Source: Lucinisca nassula
Lineage: Eukaryota > Mollusca > Bivalvia > Lucinida > Lucinidae
Assembly: GCA_963580285.1 (NCBI GenBank)
Contig: OY757026.1
Span: 60,637,396 to 60,701,395, forward strand
Length of the DNA stretch: 64,000 nt
Direction of reading: 5' to 3'
The translations under genes and the position numbers were made by a program. The notes beneath the pieces are model-generated. The model saw nothing but the letters and a program-made list of their open reading frames with translations, searched no databases and was not told where the DNA came from. Shown piece by piece: positions 43,076 to 54,589 of the stretch; the first letter of the stretch is position 1, and each line of letters begins with the position of its first letter.

Positions 43076-43617
43076 GGCCTGGGTACCCGCCCCGGGACAA
43101 AATGGGTTAATAAAAATGATTTATAATCACGATCATGTACCGTTATAAAAATAGAGTAGGCCGGACTCAATATTATTCTTTGTCACCTGACTGGTGAAAA
43201 CCGGTTTGTCATGGTCAATGAACAACATTTATGTGTAGTGAATATCACGTGCTTTCGGATTGTCATTCAGAAAAGTTGTCATTGATGATAATTGATAGTA
43301 AATTGGTAAACACTTCTACATGTAGTGTAAAATTTTGGATATGTCAACATGCAATATTCCGGAGTTTCGAACAGATCGTTAAATGAAATGAACACACATT
43401 ATTGCACACAGGTGTTTCAACCTTATGTGAAGCTGCAGTAGGCACGCCACAACGGACCAACCCGTATTTCACAGGTAACTTTAATTTGATTGTTTGTTTG
43501 GTTATGTAATTATCACAACAAAAGATAATTGGCCTAATCAGCTAATTATGTGCCGAGTTTGTATAGGCCGAGTATGTCATGTGCCGAGTTTGCTATGTGC
43601 CGAGTCGTCCCAGAACC

Positions 43618-43752
43618 GGGTACAACATAAATGTTATACGACAGACTGCATGCATGGTAGTTAACTCAATCACGGTTGACAACTTTGCTTCCCTCTTCAA
43701 CTGCATGCCAGTGGGTCAGGCCACAGATTCTATGACGGTTACAGCGTAAAGG
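43618..43752 (+). pseudogene. Reverse transcriptase fragment, C-terminal end
   Basis: After GGGTACAA an open stretch encodes NVIRQTACMVVNSITVDNFA and SLFNCMPVGQATDSMTVTA, then a stop. It continues the RT fragment that stops at 40790, so the two were one gene before AT1 inserted. The following GGCTTATGTTGGTTGGTACC is also found beside the copy at 61755-62205. Confidence 0.8.
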
Positions 43753-43779
43753 CTTATGTTGGTTGGTACCTGATGCTCT

Positions 43780-43782
43780 GTC

Positions 43783-43875
<93 letters not shown>
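43780..43875. repeat. GATA tetranucleotide microsatellite
   Basis: About 23 uninterrupted AGAT/GATA units, which abut the left end of AT2. Confidence 0.97.
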
Positions 43876-43876
<1 letters not shown>

Positions 43877-44481
43877 CCGGGACATTTCGGCCCATAACAA
43901 AATCGGCCCATGACAAAATCGGCCCATAGCAATTTCGGCCCATAAATGACTTAAATCCTTTTATAGGGGTCAATTATCAGCCAAAATATAAAACAATGAA
44001 ATATATAGTTAATTTATGATAAAAAAAAAAACATGTATATACAATTTATTTTTACCCCTTTTCCCCGCTCGGCATTTTTATCATTATTTTCAAAAATTAC
44101 CTCCCTCAGATGTGAGTCTTCTCGCAATGCCAACTGTGTTATGGAAGAGATATAAAAAAAAAATATTTAAAAGAGGGTGTTTATTTTGAAAAAAAATGTA
44201 TAGTTATGAACTTGGAAATTGTAGTTCTGGGGTCATTGTTTATTTGCTTATATTGTTGGCACATGTCGGTATGCAAAATGATCAATGATCTCTTTACGTT
44301 GTTACCTTATCGACACGCGCCTTTAAGTGACAATCAGAACGATTATCAAATTACTCAAACCTCAGTCGGCACGTGCCAATCATCCATTAGTTTATGTCTC
44401 TAATGCGTGTCTTTAATTCTTTCTTTGTTTCTTGCTTTCGGTTTCGTTTTATGAATGTTATTGGGCAGGGGCGCGATAGCT

Positions 44482-44828
44482 CGAAGGAGCGTGATAGCTT
44501 AGTGGTTAGTGCACTTGCCTCTGATGCTAGAGGCCCCCGGTTCGATCCCCGGAGGCGGTGATTATTTTGGTGTCCGAACACGCTCCATTGGCATCATTTG
44601 CAGGAATGAATGCCAAAAAAGTACACCGTCCTTCGGATCGGGACGTTAACTGGAGGCCCCCGTTGTGCAGGAAGAGTCATCTCCTGTGCAGGTTAAAGAA
44701 CCCTACTGTAATTACATCATTACTGTGTAGGCTTTAACCCTGTAACCTGGAGTGTATTTAATGTATACCTGCGAGTAATGGTCAAATGTGACCGATCGCA
44801 GTATAAGTAGAAAGGAAAGAAAGAAAGG
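44482..44828 (+). mobile_element. tRNA-derived SINE family B copy
   Basis: tRNA-like head GATAGCTTAGTGGTTAGTGC (A-box) ... GGTTCGATCCCCGG (B-box). Body as in 10868-11172, ending CGCAGTATAAGTAGAAAGGA plus GAAA repeats. About 340 bp. Minus-strand start fragments at 57420-57595 belong to the same family. Confidence 0.9.
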
Positions 44829-45039
44829 GGCACATCTATAGCTATATGTGGGCCTAGCGCCGGGCCCAAATTGCGAAGATTCACATCAGGCTTTGCATCC
44901 GCGCAGTCTTATTTGTGTGTAACTATGAATCATAAAGTAGCCAAAGCTTCCTCATCATGACCATACTTGACAAAGTACATTCTTTAATTTTCTCCAAAAT
45001 GACTACTTTTCCGATTTTCTTATTTATACTCTGAGCGTA

Positions 45040-45480
45040 GGTTGTCTATGCTCTATAGAACGCTACGAGTACCCATTACGATAATACACCCGTGCGATAT
45101 AGTGTGCTATTTCACAGCACCCAAATGATTACTTGTCTGATGAAAACCCGTGATATTTTGCTTATTTTTACTGCAAACATAGGTTGCGGGTGCTTGTTAG
45201 AACTGCCTCATTGATGCGGTTATAACGAGTACCAATAACCTATGTTTCAGAACAGAAAAAAGAAAAATAGTGTTTACCCCTTAAATCCCAGTTTTCTTTA
45301 CATAAAGTGGGTTTTAAGGGGGTACTCATTTCACGGACTTGTTCTCGTGATGCCACAACCTACGTCTTGGATCAGAAATAAGTATAATAACATATACCCC
45401 TTTATATTCCAAATGTCCCTGTATAAAGTGGGTTTAGAGTGCTATTATTTTCTCGGACTTGTTAACATGATGTGATTTTT
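45040..45480. repeat. One full and one partial P1 MITE
   Basis: First core GTGCTTGTTAGAACTGCCTC/GATGCGGTTATAACGAGTAC (45185-45240). A second partial copy follows with ACGGACTTGTTCTCGTGATG and CGGACTTGTTAACATGATG ends. Confidence 0.65.
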
Positions 45481-45971
45481 TATCAGTTGAGGAAAGAAAA
45501 TTAAATTTCTCAAACTGAACATATTTTTCACTTTATCCCATTGTTCGACTTGCATGCTAATGATTTGGCACTGCAAGCAAACCAATTATATGCAAAAATA
45601 GTAATGCCATCATTAAAATTTTGGATCGAAATTGCCATGGGCCGATTTTGTATGGGCCGATTTTGCTATGGGCCGATTTTGTTATGGGCCGAAATGTCCA
45701 GGGACCCTCAATAGACACGTGTTCAATATGATTTATGGACATCTCGGCCCCTAACAAACTCGGCCCCTGACAAACCCGGCCCCTGACAAACTCGGCCCCT
45801 AGCAAACTCGGCCCCCATTCAACTCCGCCCCTAAAAACTCAGTCCCTAGCAGCATTTAGGTTCTAAAATACAATGTTTTTGTTTCCGAGAATCAATTTGG
45901 AAGGTCGATAGGTAGTTTCACAGAAAGTTTGAGCATATTTTTCGTTTTTAATACGAAACCTTATCCACGAG

Positions 45972-46245
45972 AAATAGTTTGGGCTGCATGATGCTTCCAC
46001 GCAGAGCTGAATCTGACCACACACGAGTATTGGTAAACTGCTTAGAAGGACTAAGCCTGTCCAGGCAAAGCGGTGTGAGTCACATCGTCCAATGCATATA
46101 AGCCTTCTGGTTTCATCGGGCGGCAGGGCTTGAGATGTCATTTCATCTCAATGTCGGGTAAAAGTCCCACAAAATTGGAAGCAACGTCTCCAAAATGACC
46201 TAAATAGTGTTAAACTCCAATTCAAACAAACAAAAACAAATATAA
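45972..46245 (+). mobile_element. SINE family C copy
   Basis: Lacks the first about 20 bp of the head; GGGCTGCATGATGCTTCCAC to AAACAAACAAAAAC. Confidence 0.8.
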
Positions 46246-46289
46246 AACAATATAGTCCATGATATACATGGTTCTCCACGATCTGATTG

Positions 46290-46495
46290 TGCGTTGGGGA
46301 CGTTCATTACCACAACACTCCTATACAAATACATTGTCAATTTTTTGCCAAAAATGGAAATTTTTAGATGAAAATTGTGATATTTTTCTTATTTTTGCTC
46401 GAAACATAGATTACGGGGGCTGGATAGAACCGCCTCGACGGTTTAACGAGTACTCACAATCTGTTTTTTTAGCAGATATAAGAAAAATAATGTTT
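46290..46495. repeat. Palindromic MITE family P1, decayed
   Basis: Core GGATAGAACCGCCTCGACGG/TTTAACGAGTACTCAC, flanks CACTCCTATACAAATACATT and ATATTTTTCTTATTTTTGCT. Confidence 0.65.
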
Positions 46496-46496
46496 T

Positions 46497-46975
46497 AAGA
46501 AAGAAACTTAATTTATCTGCCGTTCATGAGAGTATGAATGAATGACAGCGTAGCGCTAGCAAAATTTATATGAACCCCTTCGGTGTTAAGTTACTTTGCA
46601 GGCGATCCGCTGCTTTCATAGTTTCGTGATTTGTTTTTATTTTATTTGAGGTTTAACGTCCCCGTCAACACTGTAAAGGTCATTTTGGAGACGTTGCTTC
46701 CAATTTTGTGGGACTTTTACCCGACATTGAGATGAAATGACATCTCAAGCCCTGTCACCCAATGAAACCAATAGGGTTTATAAGCATGGACGGGCCGACT
46801 CGCACCGCTTTGCCTGGGCAGGCTTAGATCCTCTAAGTGGTTTACCAGTACTGGTGTGCGGGTCGGTTTCAGCTCTGCGTGGAAGCATCATGCAGCCAAT
46901 ATATTACTTCAAGCCCCGACGGGCGGGGTCCGCCATACTTTCATGAACAGCAGAAAAATAAAATTCATTTCTTAA
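46497..46975. repeat. Family H hairpin element split by a SINE C
   Basis: The hairpin with TAGCGCTAGCAAAATTTA and GAACCCCTTCGGTGTTAAG runs to about 46625. The element resumes at 46934 with CATACTTTCATGAACAGCAG. The SINE (46640-46933) separates the two parts. Confidence 0.7.
46640..46933 (-). mobile_element. SINE family C copy
   Basis: Near full-length on the minus strand, head CCCCGACGGGCGGGGTCC at 46915-46932. A further tail fragment on the plus strand is at 47006-47085. Confidence 0.85.
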
Positions 46976-47089
46976 ATGAACACACCAGTACCTCGTGGGT
47001 TTAGGTCGGGTAAAGGCCCCACAAAATTGGAAAGCAACTTCTCCCAAATGACCTATACAATGTTGACGGTGGTGTCAAACAATCAAAAT

Positions 47090-47687
47090 CATTGGTATTA
47101 ATAGAAAAAAGGCTAATGGCTGTGGAATGGTCAATCCCTACAAATGACAATAAAAACAAAATGGTTAAATTTTTTGGAAGTGCGCAACAGAACATACTAT
47201 TAGTCTCTTTTAAGTGGCAGAGAAGTAATTACTCGCCAATCAATCAATTATTTATTAATTACATCGGAAGGTGAGTGACAGTGGACCCACAGCAGCGTGT
47301 CATACACTGGTTCAATCAACGGCATTCGGTTCATACGAACATATACTATTACATATGTGGCCCCTTTAGATCGTTCGCACAGATAGATTTAGCTGCGGGC
47401 ATAGTACAGGGACAGGGGACATGCTTTCTGGACATTGGTTTCCGCCACTTGTTCTCTGTCCCTGAGTGTGCCATTTCTCTTACTGGTGAGTGTATCATAT
47501 GGCCTTGGGGGCGTGGGGTATCGCTGTTATGCCAGTTTGTATATATGTCTGTAGGTATTGACCCATGTATAATAAGAAAATCGTTCACCTTATGAGTTTG
47601 GAGCGGTTCATTTCTTGGAATATGGGCGCCAGATTTGACGTGATTTGTTTTGATTGTAGTAAACTTTCCAAATATGTATGTACTTGA
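47090..47687. other. Unassigned stretch inside AT3
   Basis: Higher G+C than its surroundings. A 106-codon plus frame (47275-47595) and a 79-codon minus frame overlap, and neither shows a recognisable domain. It could be remnant body sequence of AT3. Confidence 0.4.
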
Positions 47688-47754
47688 GCAAACAGTGGAG
47701 ACCCGGATCAGACGTCGAGTTCTGTGGCGTCTGATCTGGGTCTACATTGTTTGC
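47688..47754. repeat. Hairpin MITE core, family P2
   Basis: GCAAACAGTGGAGACCCGGA ... CTGATCTGGGTCTACATTGT; one of the cleanest P2 stems. Confidence 0.8.
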
Positions 47755-48059
47755 TTATGCCCCATAAAAAAGACGCTGGGCGTATGTGAGATGATGCACT
47801 GCATTTACATTTATATTATTCAAGTTGACAAATCAGAGCCATGTCTTATACCTTTCGCTTTCGAGTAAGGCTTTGTTCTGGTGACACTACACTCTGCGAA
47901 ATGGATATTCATTCCGTAGTCGGTGTGTTCCCTTCAATCTTGGTGGAAGGGTGCAACCCCGATATACTGAATGTAGAATATGACTTGGTCATATATTTAT
48001 ATTTACATTTCCAGTGTAAAGTATGAAAACAATGTGGTTCATACTTCCGCGAACGCGTT

Positions 48060-48625
48060 GGCTTCTTCAGACTTTCGGATCGGTCTTTAAACCGAGGTCC
48101 CGTCTCCATATGACTTTGGCTGTTGTTGTTGCTGTTGGTGGGACGTAAAACTCAAACACTCACTCACTTGGAACCACGAACGCATCGAGTCACATGATTT
48201 TCATTTTAAAAGCTTGCCCTATAAGCTTTTTTTTTTTTTGTTTTTCTTCGCCCAGTCATGAGGGGCAAATAATGTGAATGTAAAAATTTTGCTTAATTTT
48301 TCTGCTTTCCATGGAGGTAAAAACGACGGTGGGTCGCTAGCATAGTGTACCTTTGGGGTTTATTTGCTCTGCACGCGACCCACTGCGTTCGTGTTTCCAC
48401 GAACAGCGGAAAAATAAATAAATAAATCTCAATGACGTGGCCAGCCCAAACTGTTCAATGACATTTTAGGCGTTTACCTTCTCCAGACTGTGATACTTTG
48501 CTTCATTAACAAATATTTGTGGTATATGTACAATTAATGCTATCTTGTCTGTTTGCCATTATGTGTTGTATTGTTGTATCCTCATGGGCTTTATTGCCTT
48601 AAGGAATTTGAAATAAAACTTAACT
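48060..48625. repeat. SINE D remnant plus family H block, second copy
   Basis: Matches 24133-24760 from the SINE D tail through the H hairpin to GCTTTATTGCCTTAAGGAATTTGAAA-type end. Differences: a deletion after ATGATTTTCA and fewer AAAT units. Confidence 0.8.
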
Positions 48626-48866
48626 AATGTGAGATGGTTTACTCATAATTTCATCAAAATGAGTTCAAAAGGAAATTAGGCATATGTACATTAAAATATG
48701 TGTAGTAGTTTGATAATAAGTCAATTCCAACACTAATATATACATATTCTAATTTTAGGGGCCGAGTTTGTCAGGGGCCGAGTTTGTAGGGGCCGAGTTT
48801 GCTAGGGGCCGAGTTTGTCAGGGGCCGAGTTTGTTAGGGGCCGAGATGTCCTGTCACCTTCAATAT

Positions 48867-49613
48867 CATCAGCAAGGCACGACATTTGTACCAACAGACT
48901 GTATCCATGACTCCGGATGTTGACGCAAGCTGTGTTTAGTGTGATTTTCAGTTATCTTTGAGTTAAACACATACAGATAAAATGTCGTCTAAAGTAAAGG
49001 ATGCAGGTAAAAGCTATCAAGTAGATATATTGAATGTCGATGTAGAATAACACCTAAATGTGACAACACCAAGTCCAAGGAACAGAACATAACTTTACAA
49101 CTCACAGTGCTGTAGCCTCACACTTCAGACTGAGTTTCTGCTTCATCCATTCCAATGAACCAAAACCTGTTTTTCAGCAGTGTGCTATACAGTTGTATTA
49201 GCTTGTTAAAAGCCAAAGACAATAGCAACCATAAATATCTCTTGTGCAATTATGTTGTGGTCCGCCTTTAAAAAGACACACCCCCTATGTTAAGACATTA
49301 TAGCCTAGACTCATGGGTTTTGACGCACTTAAGCATTAGTTGATGTGTCATTAATTTAACTTGCAACTCCCAGCACAATGGATTTGTGCAAGACATACGT
49401 GGACTTCTAGCAAATCTTTGTATATCATTTAAATTATTTTTCACCAACTGTCTTTGTAGAAATTATTGGTGAAAAAGGACCACCATGGTGACTGTCATTT
49501 AGGCTAACAGTCATATGAAATGACGCGTCTGACAATATGCCATTTTCCTTGCAAGATAATTATTTAAGTTCAACAACAATACCAGGACTGTGTTCAGAGA
49601 TCATAATTTGTCT
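48867..49613. other. Spacer between AT3 and AT4
   Basis: No coding or repeat signal recognised. Confidence 0.5.
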
Positions 49614-49879
49614 ATAAAAAAGGTAACTGGTCAACTCGTACCTAAGTCAACTCGTACCTGAGTCAACTCGTACCTGTTTTTGGTCAACTCGTACCCGTTC
49701 TTTGGTCAACTCGTACCCCCTAGTCAACTCGTACCTATTTTGGTCAACTCGTACCCTAGGGGTAGGTGGGGTACTCTATTTTTTGCCGAACAATAGTTGA
49801 AATGGGTTATAACTTACCCCGAGACATGTCTTGAGTTCACCGGAGGCCAGAAAGAAGTACTTTGGGTCCTTTTATTGTA

Positions 49880-50520
49880 ACATGGTTTTCACAGCGCGGG
49901 GATTTGCGATCGCGCGTCATCAACCTGCTCTAGTTATTATTATTTTTATTCTCATTATTTTATTAGTATTATTCACTTTAAACCCATTCCGTCCCTGAAA
50001 CCCACAAAGGGGTACCTTGTCAAACACTGCAGGCCAAGGTCCGACGCCGCAGAACGCGGGGATATGCGATGGCGCGCCATCAACCTGCTCTAGTTATTAT
50101 TATTTTTATTATTGTTATTATTATTATTTTATTATTATTCACTTTTAACCCATTCAGTATCAGAAACCCACAAAGGGATGCCTTGTCAAACACTGCAGGC
50201 CCAGATCAGACGCTGCAGAACACGGCGTCGTATGATCAGGGCCTACGCTCTTTGAAAAAGTTTAGCCACTTCCCAAATAAATTTTGAAGAACACACAACC
50301 TGACACCCCTAAATTTCGAAATATATAATATGGCAAATTCCATTTGAGTAGTCAAACACTGAATGCCCAGATCAGACGCCGCAGAACGCGGCGTCGTCTG
50401 ATTAGGCCGCCGCTGTTAGAAAAAGTATAGCCACTTCCCGAATAAATTTTGAAGAAAACACAACCTGATACCCCTAAATTTCGAAATATATAAGATGGAA
50501 GATTCCATTTGGGTTAATTT
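49880..50520. repeat. Two pairs of tandem duplications, about 155 and 175 bp
   Basis: GCGCGxCATCAACCTGCTCT to GGGxTxCCTTGTCAAACACT occurs twice (from about 49890 and 50055). Then AACACTGxAxGCCCAGATCA to CCCCTAAATTTCGAAATATA occurs twice (from about 50187 and 50347). The second pair carries P2-like GCCGCAGAACGCGGCGTCGT stems. Confidence 0.75.
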
Positions 50521-50679
50521 AATTAACAATTTAGTTAATCGTGTACCGATTAATTTGGGTGTAAAAAAAAACGATTATCGGTACTAGTTTAATCTAATCA
50601 TCCTTCATTAAAGACTGTTTTTAATTGGTTTAATTTTGCCGGCGAGCGGCTGTTTTTGTTCTGACAAAACTTAAAACTA

Positions 50680-51195
50680 AATCCCAGTTTTACTATTTAT
50701 ATATAAAAGTGGGTTTTAAGAGGGACAAATTCATATAGGCTTGCATTCGTGATGATTGTTTTTATTTAAGAGTTTGTTAGTTAAACGGTATAACAAATGT
50801 TTATAATTTAAGCAATAAAATTATATAAATAACTGAATTTATTTTTATTGTGCTATCTGTACATCCCGCTGTGTTTATACTCGCCGACGTGTAACCGGTT
50901 TTGTCCGTGCACTAGGCACACCCCTAAACCTCACTTTATACAGAGAAACTCGGGTTTACGGGGGTATACATTATCTTTCTTTATTTATGCTCCTATACAT
51001 AGGTTGAGGATACACGTTAGAGTCGTTCCAACTAAAGATCACAGCCTATGTTTGAAGTATAAATAAGAAGAGAAAAAAAAAAAACACACAAAAAAAAAAC
51101 AAAAAAAAAAAAAAAACACGGATTTTCGTAAGAAAAATTGCCATTTTGGAGACGTGAAAAACGCACCATATTGCACGGGTGTGTTATCGTAAAGT
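50680..51195. repeat. P1-family MITE pieces
   Basis: AAATCCCAGTTTTACTATTT to TATAGGCTTGCATTCGTGAT (about 50685-50755), then a decayed full copy 50915-51190 ending TTGCACGGGTGTGTTATCGT. Confidence 0.55.
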
Positions 51196-51399
51196 AACAG
51201 TAATAAGGAATATGCAACATTTATGTTAGCCAACATTTATGTTTGAGCATATATGAGAACAAATTATAATTGTATAACAACATTTTATTTGCAACTGAGC
51301 ATGAAATGTAAGTTCTACAATTATATTTTTCTCGTTATTTTCATTTACATATTTACATATGAAGTTCGTCTAATGTTGAGCATGATGTTATGTACCAAT

Positions 51400-51500
51400 C
51401 ACATCCCTCTGGAGCATAGATTTTTGGCACTCGTTAGAGCTGCCCCACAGGGATAGTTCTAACGAGCACCCATAAATTATGTCTGGCTAAAGGGATATGA
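51400..51500. repeat. P1-family MITE core
   Basis: GGCACTCGTTAGAGCTGCCC/GGGATAGTTCTAACGAGCAC palindrome. Confidence 0.65.
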
Positions 51501-51776
51501 AAGGCGCCATTTTGGCGCACGTGCGTAATGGCGTCATGCACACACTATGTATCGTCTTCATCGTCGGGAAAAGGATCAGGAGTCTGCATAGACCATAAAG
51601 TTGACCTGTATATATGTGTACTTAAGCCAAACTAACCCCAAAACTAATTTTATTTTTACTAAGGTACGAGTTGACTTAGGTACGAGTTGACTAAGGTACG
51701 AGTTTACCAAATTCGGGTACGAGTTGACTAAGGTACGAGTTGACTTAGGTACGAGTTGACCAGAAACCATAAAAAA

Positions 51777-52960
51777 TAAAATAAAATGACAAGAATAACT
51801 ATTGTTTGCCACCTGAAAGAATTTAAATAATCTTATCCTATTTTGCAAATGGCCACCATTTATATGTCCTTGTTCCAGTGGGTAGGGGGGTTGCGGTGCT
51901 TGTTTCTCTTGCTTGCATTAAGTAATATACCAAAGGTCTGCGTCAGTATTTTCTTTAATAGATTGTTCATTATCACTAACAAGAATTTTCTTGGAATTCT
52001 TTACACTTGGCAACATACAAACACACAGAAAATTACTTCACGGGTTTCTCTTCTTCCAGTTCCAACATATTTTGGTATAAGACGTGATATTAGTTTGAAA
52101 AGTAAAATTTTGTATACATTAGCAATTCATTCAAACAAATTGCATGTGAACTAATGCACCAGGTGACACTATAACAGAGAAAGCATGGTTTGTTTCAGAT
52201 GTACCTTTTTGGTTCTTAAATTTTTATGCTTCAATTTGAGGAAAAAAGTGCCTTAAGGATTTCTCTTAAAGATTTGGGCAGTCAGGGTAAAACTGTTGTA
52301 ATTTTCCTGGACAAACCTCATATTTCTCAAAAATCACCTGGATGTAAGACTCTAATGTTGTTCTACCAAAATGATGATGAGGTATTGCAAATTAGCTTCC
52401 GTAAGTCCAAGAATAGGAAGAAACTCGTTGGTGCGTCAAATTAGATGTGCGTCAAAATACATTACAGGACGATATAAGTTAACTGTGCATTTTTGTCTAC
52501 TCCACGGCAAGAGTGGAGGTGCCACGTTAAATAACCGTGGGAACACTATGAGAAAAGAAGAAAGACACCATCGGTTTTGTCTGCTTATTCTGCCCACTCG
52601 AACAATAGAATCCAGTCAAGATACAATACTTTAGACAAGAAAGGTGTTTTGTTAGTATACTTGTTTGGTCATGTGTTGCTTAAAAGCTGATGGTCCAGTT
52701 GGTTGAAATTGTGTATAGTGACGTCATGCAACTTCGAGGGTGACGCAAGTTCGATGACGTCATTTGTATATAAATATATCGATTACTAGTGATGCTATTC
52801 TCTCGTGAATCAAGAACAACAAACCACAAATACAAGCCAACATTTTGGTAGTATAATATTCTTGCGATCCTGATCAGAGAGGTAAATATTGCTTGAAACA
52901 TTAAAAAGTTCAAAAATCCGCCTTTTTTGCTAATACTTTTACACCCAATTTTAATCCAAC
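51777..52960. other. Spacer with unassigned open frames
   Basis: Plus-strand frames of 103 codons (51843-52154), 72 codons (52226-52444) and 87 codons (52371-52634) have no recognised domain. A TTTGTTTCAG acceptor-like site precedes the second (52198), but no matching donor was found. Gene content cannot be excluded. Confidence 0.4.
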
Positions 52961-52970
52961 GATTTCTTCA

Positions 52971-53803
52971 TTCATACACATTCTTGTTGTTGTTGTATAT
53001 CTATAAGGCATTTTTAGCTCGTCTGTTTTTTGAAAAAAAAACTTTCGAGCTATTGTCATCACTCCGGCGTCTGCGTTGTTGTCGTCTGGTGTCGTCGTTC
53101 CAAAAAAACGTAACCTTGGCTATAACTTAAAAAGTATTAGACCTAGCCTCATGAAACTTCATACACACACTCATCATCACAAGAGCTACAGTTTGACCAA
53201 GGACCATAACAACATTGTTGATTTTGGCTGAATTATCTCCCCTTTTCCAATTTTTTTCTGAAACACATTTTTTGCTCTCATTTTAATACTATTCACAACA
53301 GAGCCTTCAAACTTCACATGAATGTTCCTTGGGACAAGACCTTTTCAGTGATACCACACTTTTTGATCTGTGACCTTGACCTTTGAACTTTGACCTATTT
53401 TTCGAAAATTTAACCGAAAACCTTGACCTTGACCATATTTCCAAAAGTATTTGGCCTACCTTCATGAAACTTCATACACATACTCACCATCACAAGAGCT
53501 ACATTCCCTACAAGTTTTATAACTCCATCTGGCAATTTGATTGAATTATCTCCCCTTTTCTCTCCGTTTTTTTTTAAATTGTTTTTGTCTCTTATTTCAA
53601 TACTATTCACAACAGAGCCTTCCAACTTCACAAGAATGTTCCTTGGGACAAGACCTTTTCAGTCATACCACGCTTTTTGACCTGTGACCTTGACCTTTGA
53701 ACTTTGACCTATTTTTCGAAAAATTAACCAAAAAACAGACGAGCATGGCGCCGCTTGCGGTGCTCTTGTTTAGATATACAACAACAACAAGAATGTGTAT
53801 GAA
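52971..53803. mobile_element. Tandem element bounded by a perfect 33-bp inverted repeat
   Basis: 52971-53003 and 53771-53803 are exact reverse complements (TTCATACACATTCTTGTTGT...). Inside them GCTCGTCTGTTTTTTG (53017-53032) is mirrored by CAAAAAACAGACGAGC (53729-53744). Between are two units of about 315 bp carrying AACTTTGACCTATTTTTCGA, GTTCCTTGGGACAAGACCTT and TGAATTATCTCCCCTTTTC. No protein is encoded. Confidence 0.8.
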
Positions 53804-54585
53804 ACATTCTGGCAGAAATATCAAGTGTCCTTTGTTTACTGTTGACATATACCCGCAGACCTGTTTATCCATTATTTTCGTGTGTGGATCAGTGTGGGAA
53901 AATTCTTTAACTAAACATACCCACTGTCCTTATTACTTAAGAGGCTAAATTTGTCTTCTGTGAAATGGAGAGTAATAGTGAATGTGATGCTCTTAAGAAA
54001 TATTAAAACCTTACTAATCAAAACTTTAGGTAATTGTTCTTGTTCTTTGGACATCTAATTCTCATTTGAAGTAGATATTAATGAACAAATTATAAAATGC
54101 AGCTAAATTTTTTGACTTGTATGGAATAGAACAGAATGAACTAAACAAATATCTAGAAGAATAATAAACTTTTGAGCACAAATGGAGAATGAGTGAAAAA
54201 ATCACCATTTTCCAAATGATTTCCAGTAAAATTTATGTTATTTACAGTAAAAGTATCTTGTTATCAGTTTTATTTTTACCCTGCACAGCACCTTAATGAT
54301 CCCCATGACAACTGCATCCTCGAACTTAAATGCCATTTTGAAAATGACTAGGAAATGGGTCATTCGATAAATGATAAGCTCTGTCAATATTTGCAAGTTA
54401 ATTTTCATGTTTGTTTCTTACAGTTTATTAATCAAATTTTGTTTGATTATTTTGTTACCAACTTTTTTAATATATTGCTATTTATAGAAATATAAACCGG
54501 TCAAGTCGCTTACAGCCTCGAACTTTGGTCCTCCCAGTATAATCAAGGCCCTATGGCGCAATGACTCATGGGCAATTTCTCTTCC
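53804..54585. other. Unannotated spacer
   Basis: A+T-rich, no coding or repeat signal. Confidence 0.5.
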
Positions 54586-54589
54586 TAAG

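Larger units (their letters stand above)
40791..43617. mobile_element. AT1: array-TIR element, 8-bp target duplication
   Basis: Both ends carry 16-bp tandem units: left (about 40798-40895) CTCGGCACATAGCAAA repeated about five times, right (about 43547-43610) the same in inverse about four times. Termini CGTTAATGGGACAGCTCG and (complement) GGTTCTGGGACGACTCG. GGGTACAA is perfectly duplicated at 40783-40790 and 43618-43625. The 2.8-kb interior has no transposase; it holds a SINE C, a P2 hairpin, a P1 variant, poly-T runs and an 85-bp direct repeat. Confidence 0.85.
43876..45706. mobile_element. AT2: array-TIR element
   Basis: Left array 43880-43946, TCGGCCCATAACAAAA units of 16 bp; right array 45630-45699 in inverse. 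Termini GGACATTTCGGCCCATAACA on both. The right terminus reads GTCCAGGGACC, matching the xxxACC ends of AT1, AT3 and AT4. No target duplication is seen, perhaps because the left flank is an unstable GATA run. The interior holds a SINE B and P1 copies. Confidence 0.75.
45729..48858. mobile_element. AT3: array-TIR element, 8-bp target duplication
   Basis: Left array 45737-45845, CTCGGCCCCTAACAAA units (16 bp, about six); right array 48759-48851, about five inverse units. Termini GGACATCTCGGCCCCTAACA; right end continues TGTCACC. TTCAATAT is duplicated at 45721-45728 and 48859-48866. The interior contains two SINE C copies, a P1, a P2, two family H blocks and about 600 bp of unassigned sequence; no transposase is recognised. 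Confidence 0.85.
49622..51768. mobile_element. AT4: array-TIR element, 8-bp target duplication
   Basis: Left array 49627-49760, CTCGTACCTAAGTCAA units of 16 bp with spacers (about seven); right array 51660-51763, about six inverse units. Termini GGTAACTGGTCAACTCG and (complement) GGTTTCTGGTCAACTCG. ATAAAAAA is duplicated at 49614-49621 and 51769-51776. The interior holds tandem duplications (49880-50520) and P1 copies, with no transposase. Confidence 0.85.

Noticed and set aside
43666..43973. Minus-strand frames with long YLSIYLSI repeats
   Set aside because: Translation of the GATA microsatellite and the AT2 array.
40791..45845. CRISPR-like look of the short direct repeats at AT element ends
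   Set aside because: Units are contiguous 16-mers without unique spacers, occur as inverted pairs at element ends, and the genome is animal.
47275..47595. 106-codon plus frame inside AT3 as a transposase remnant
   Set aside because: No catalytic or DNA-binding motif recognised; an overlapping minus frame is about as good.
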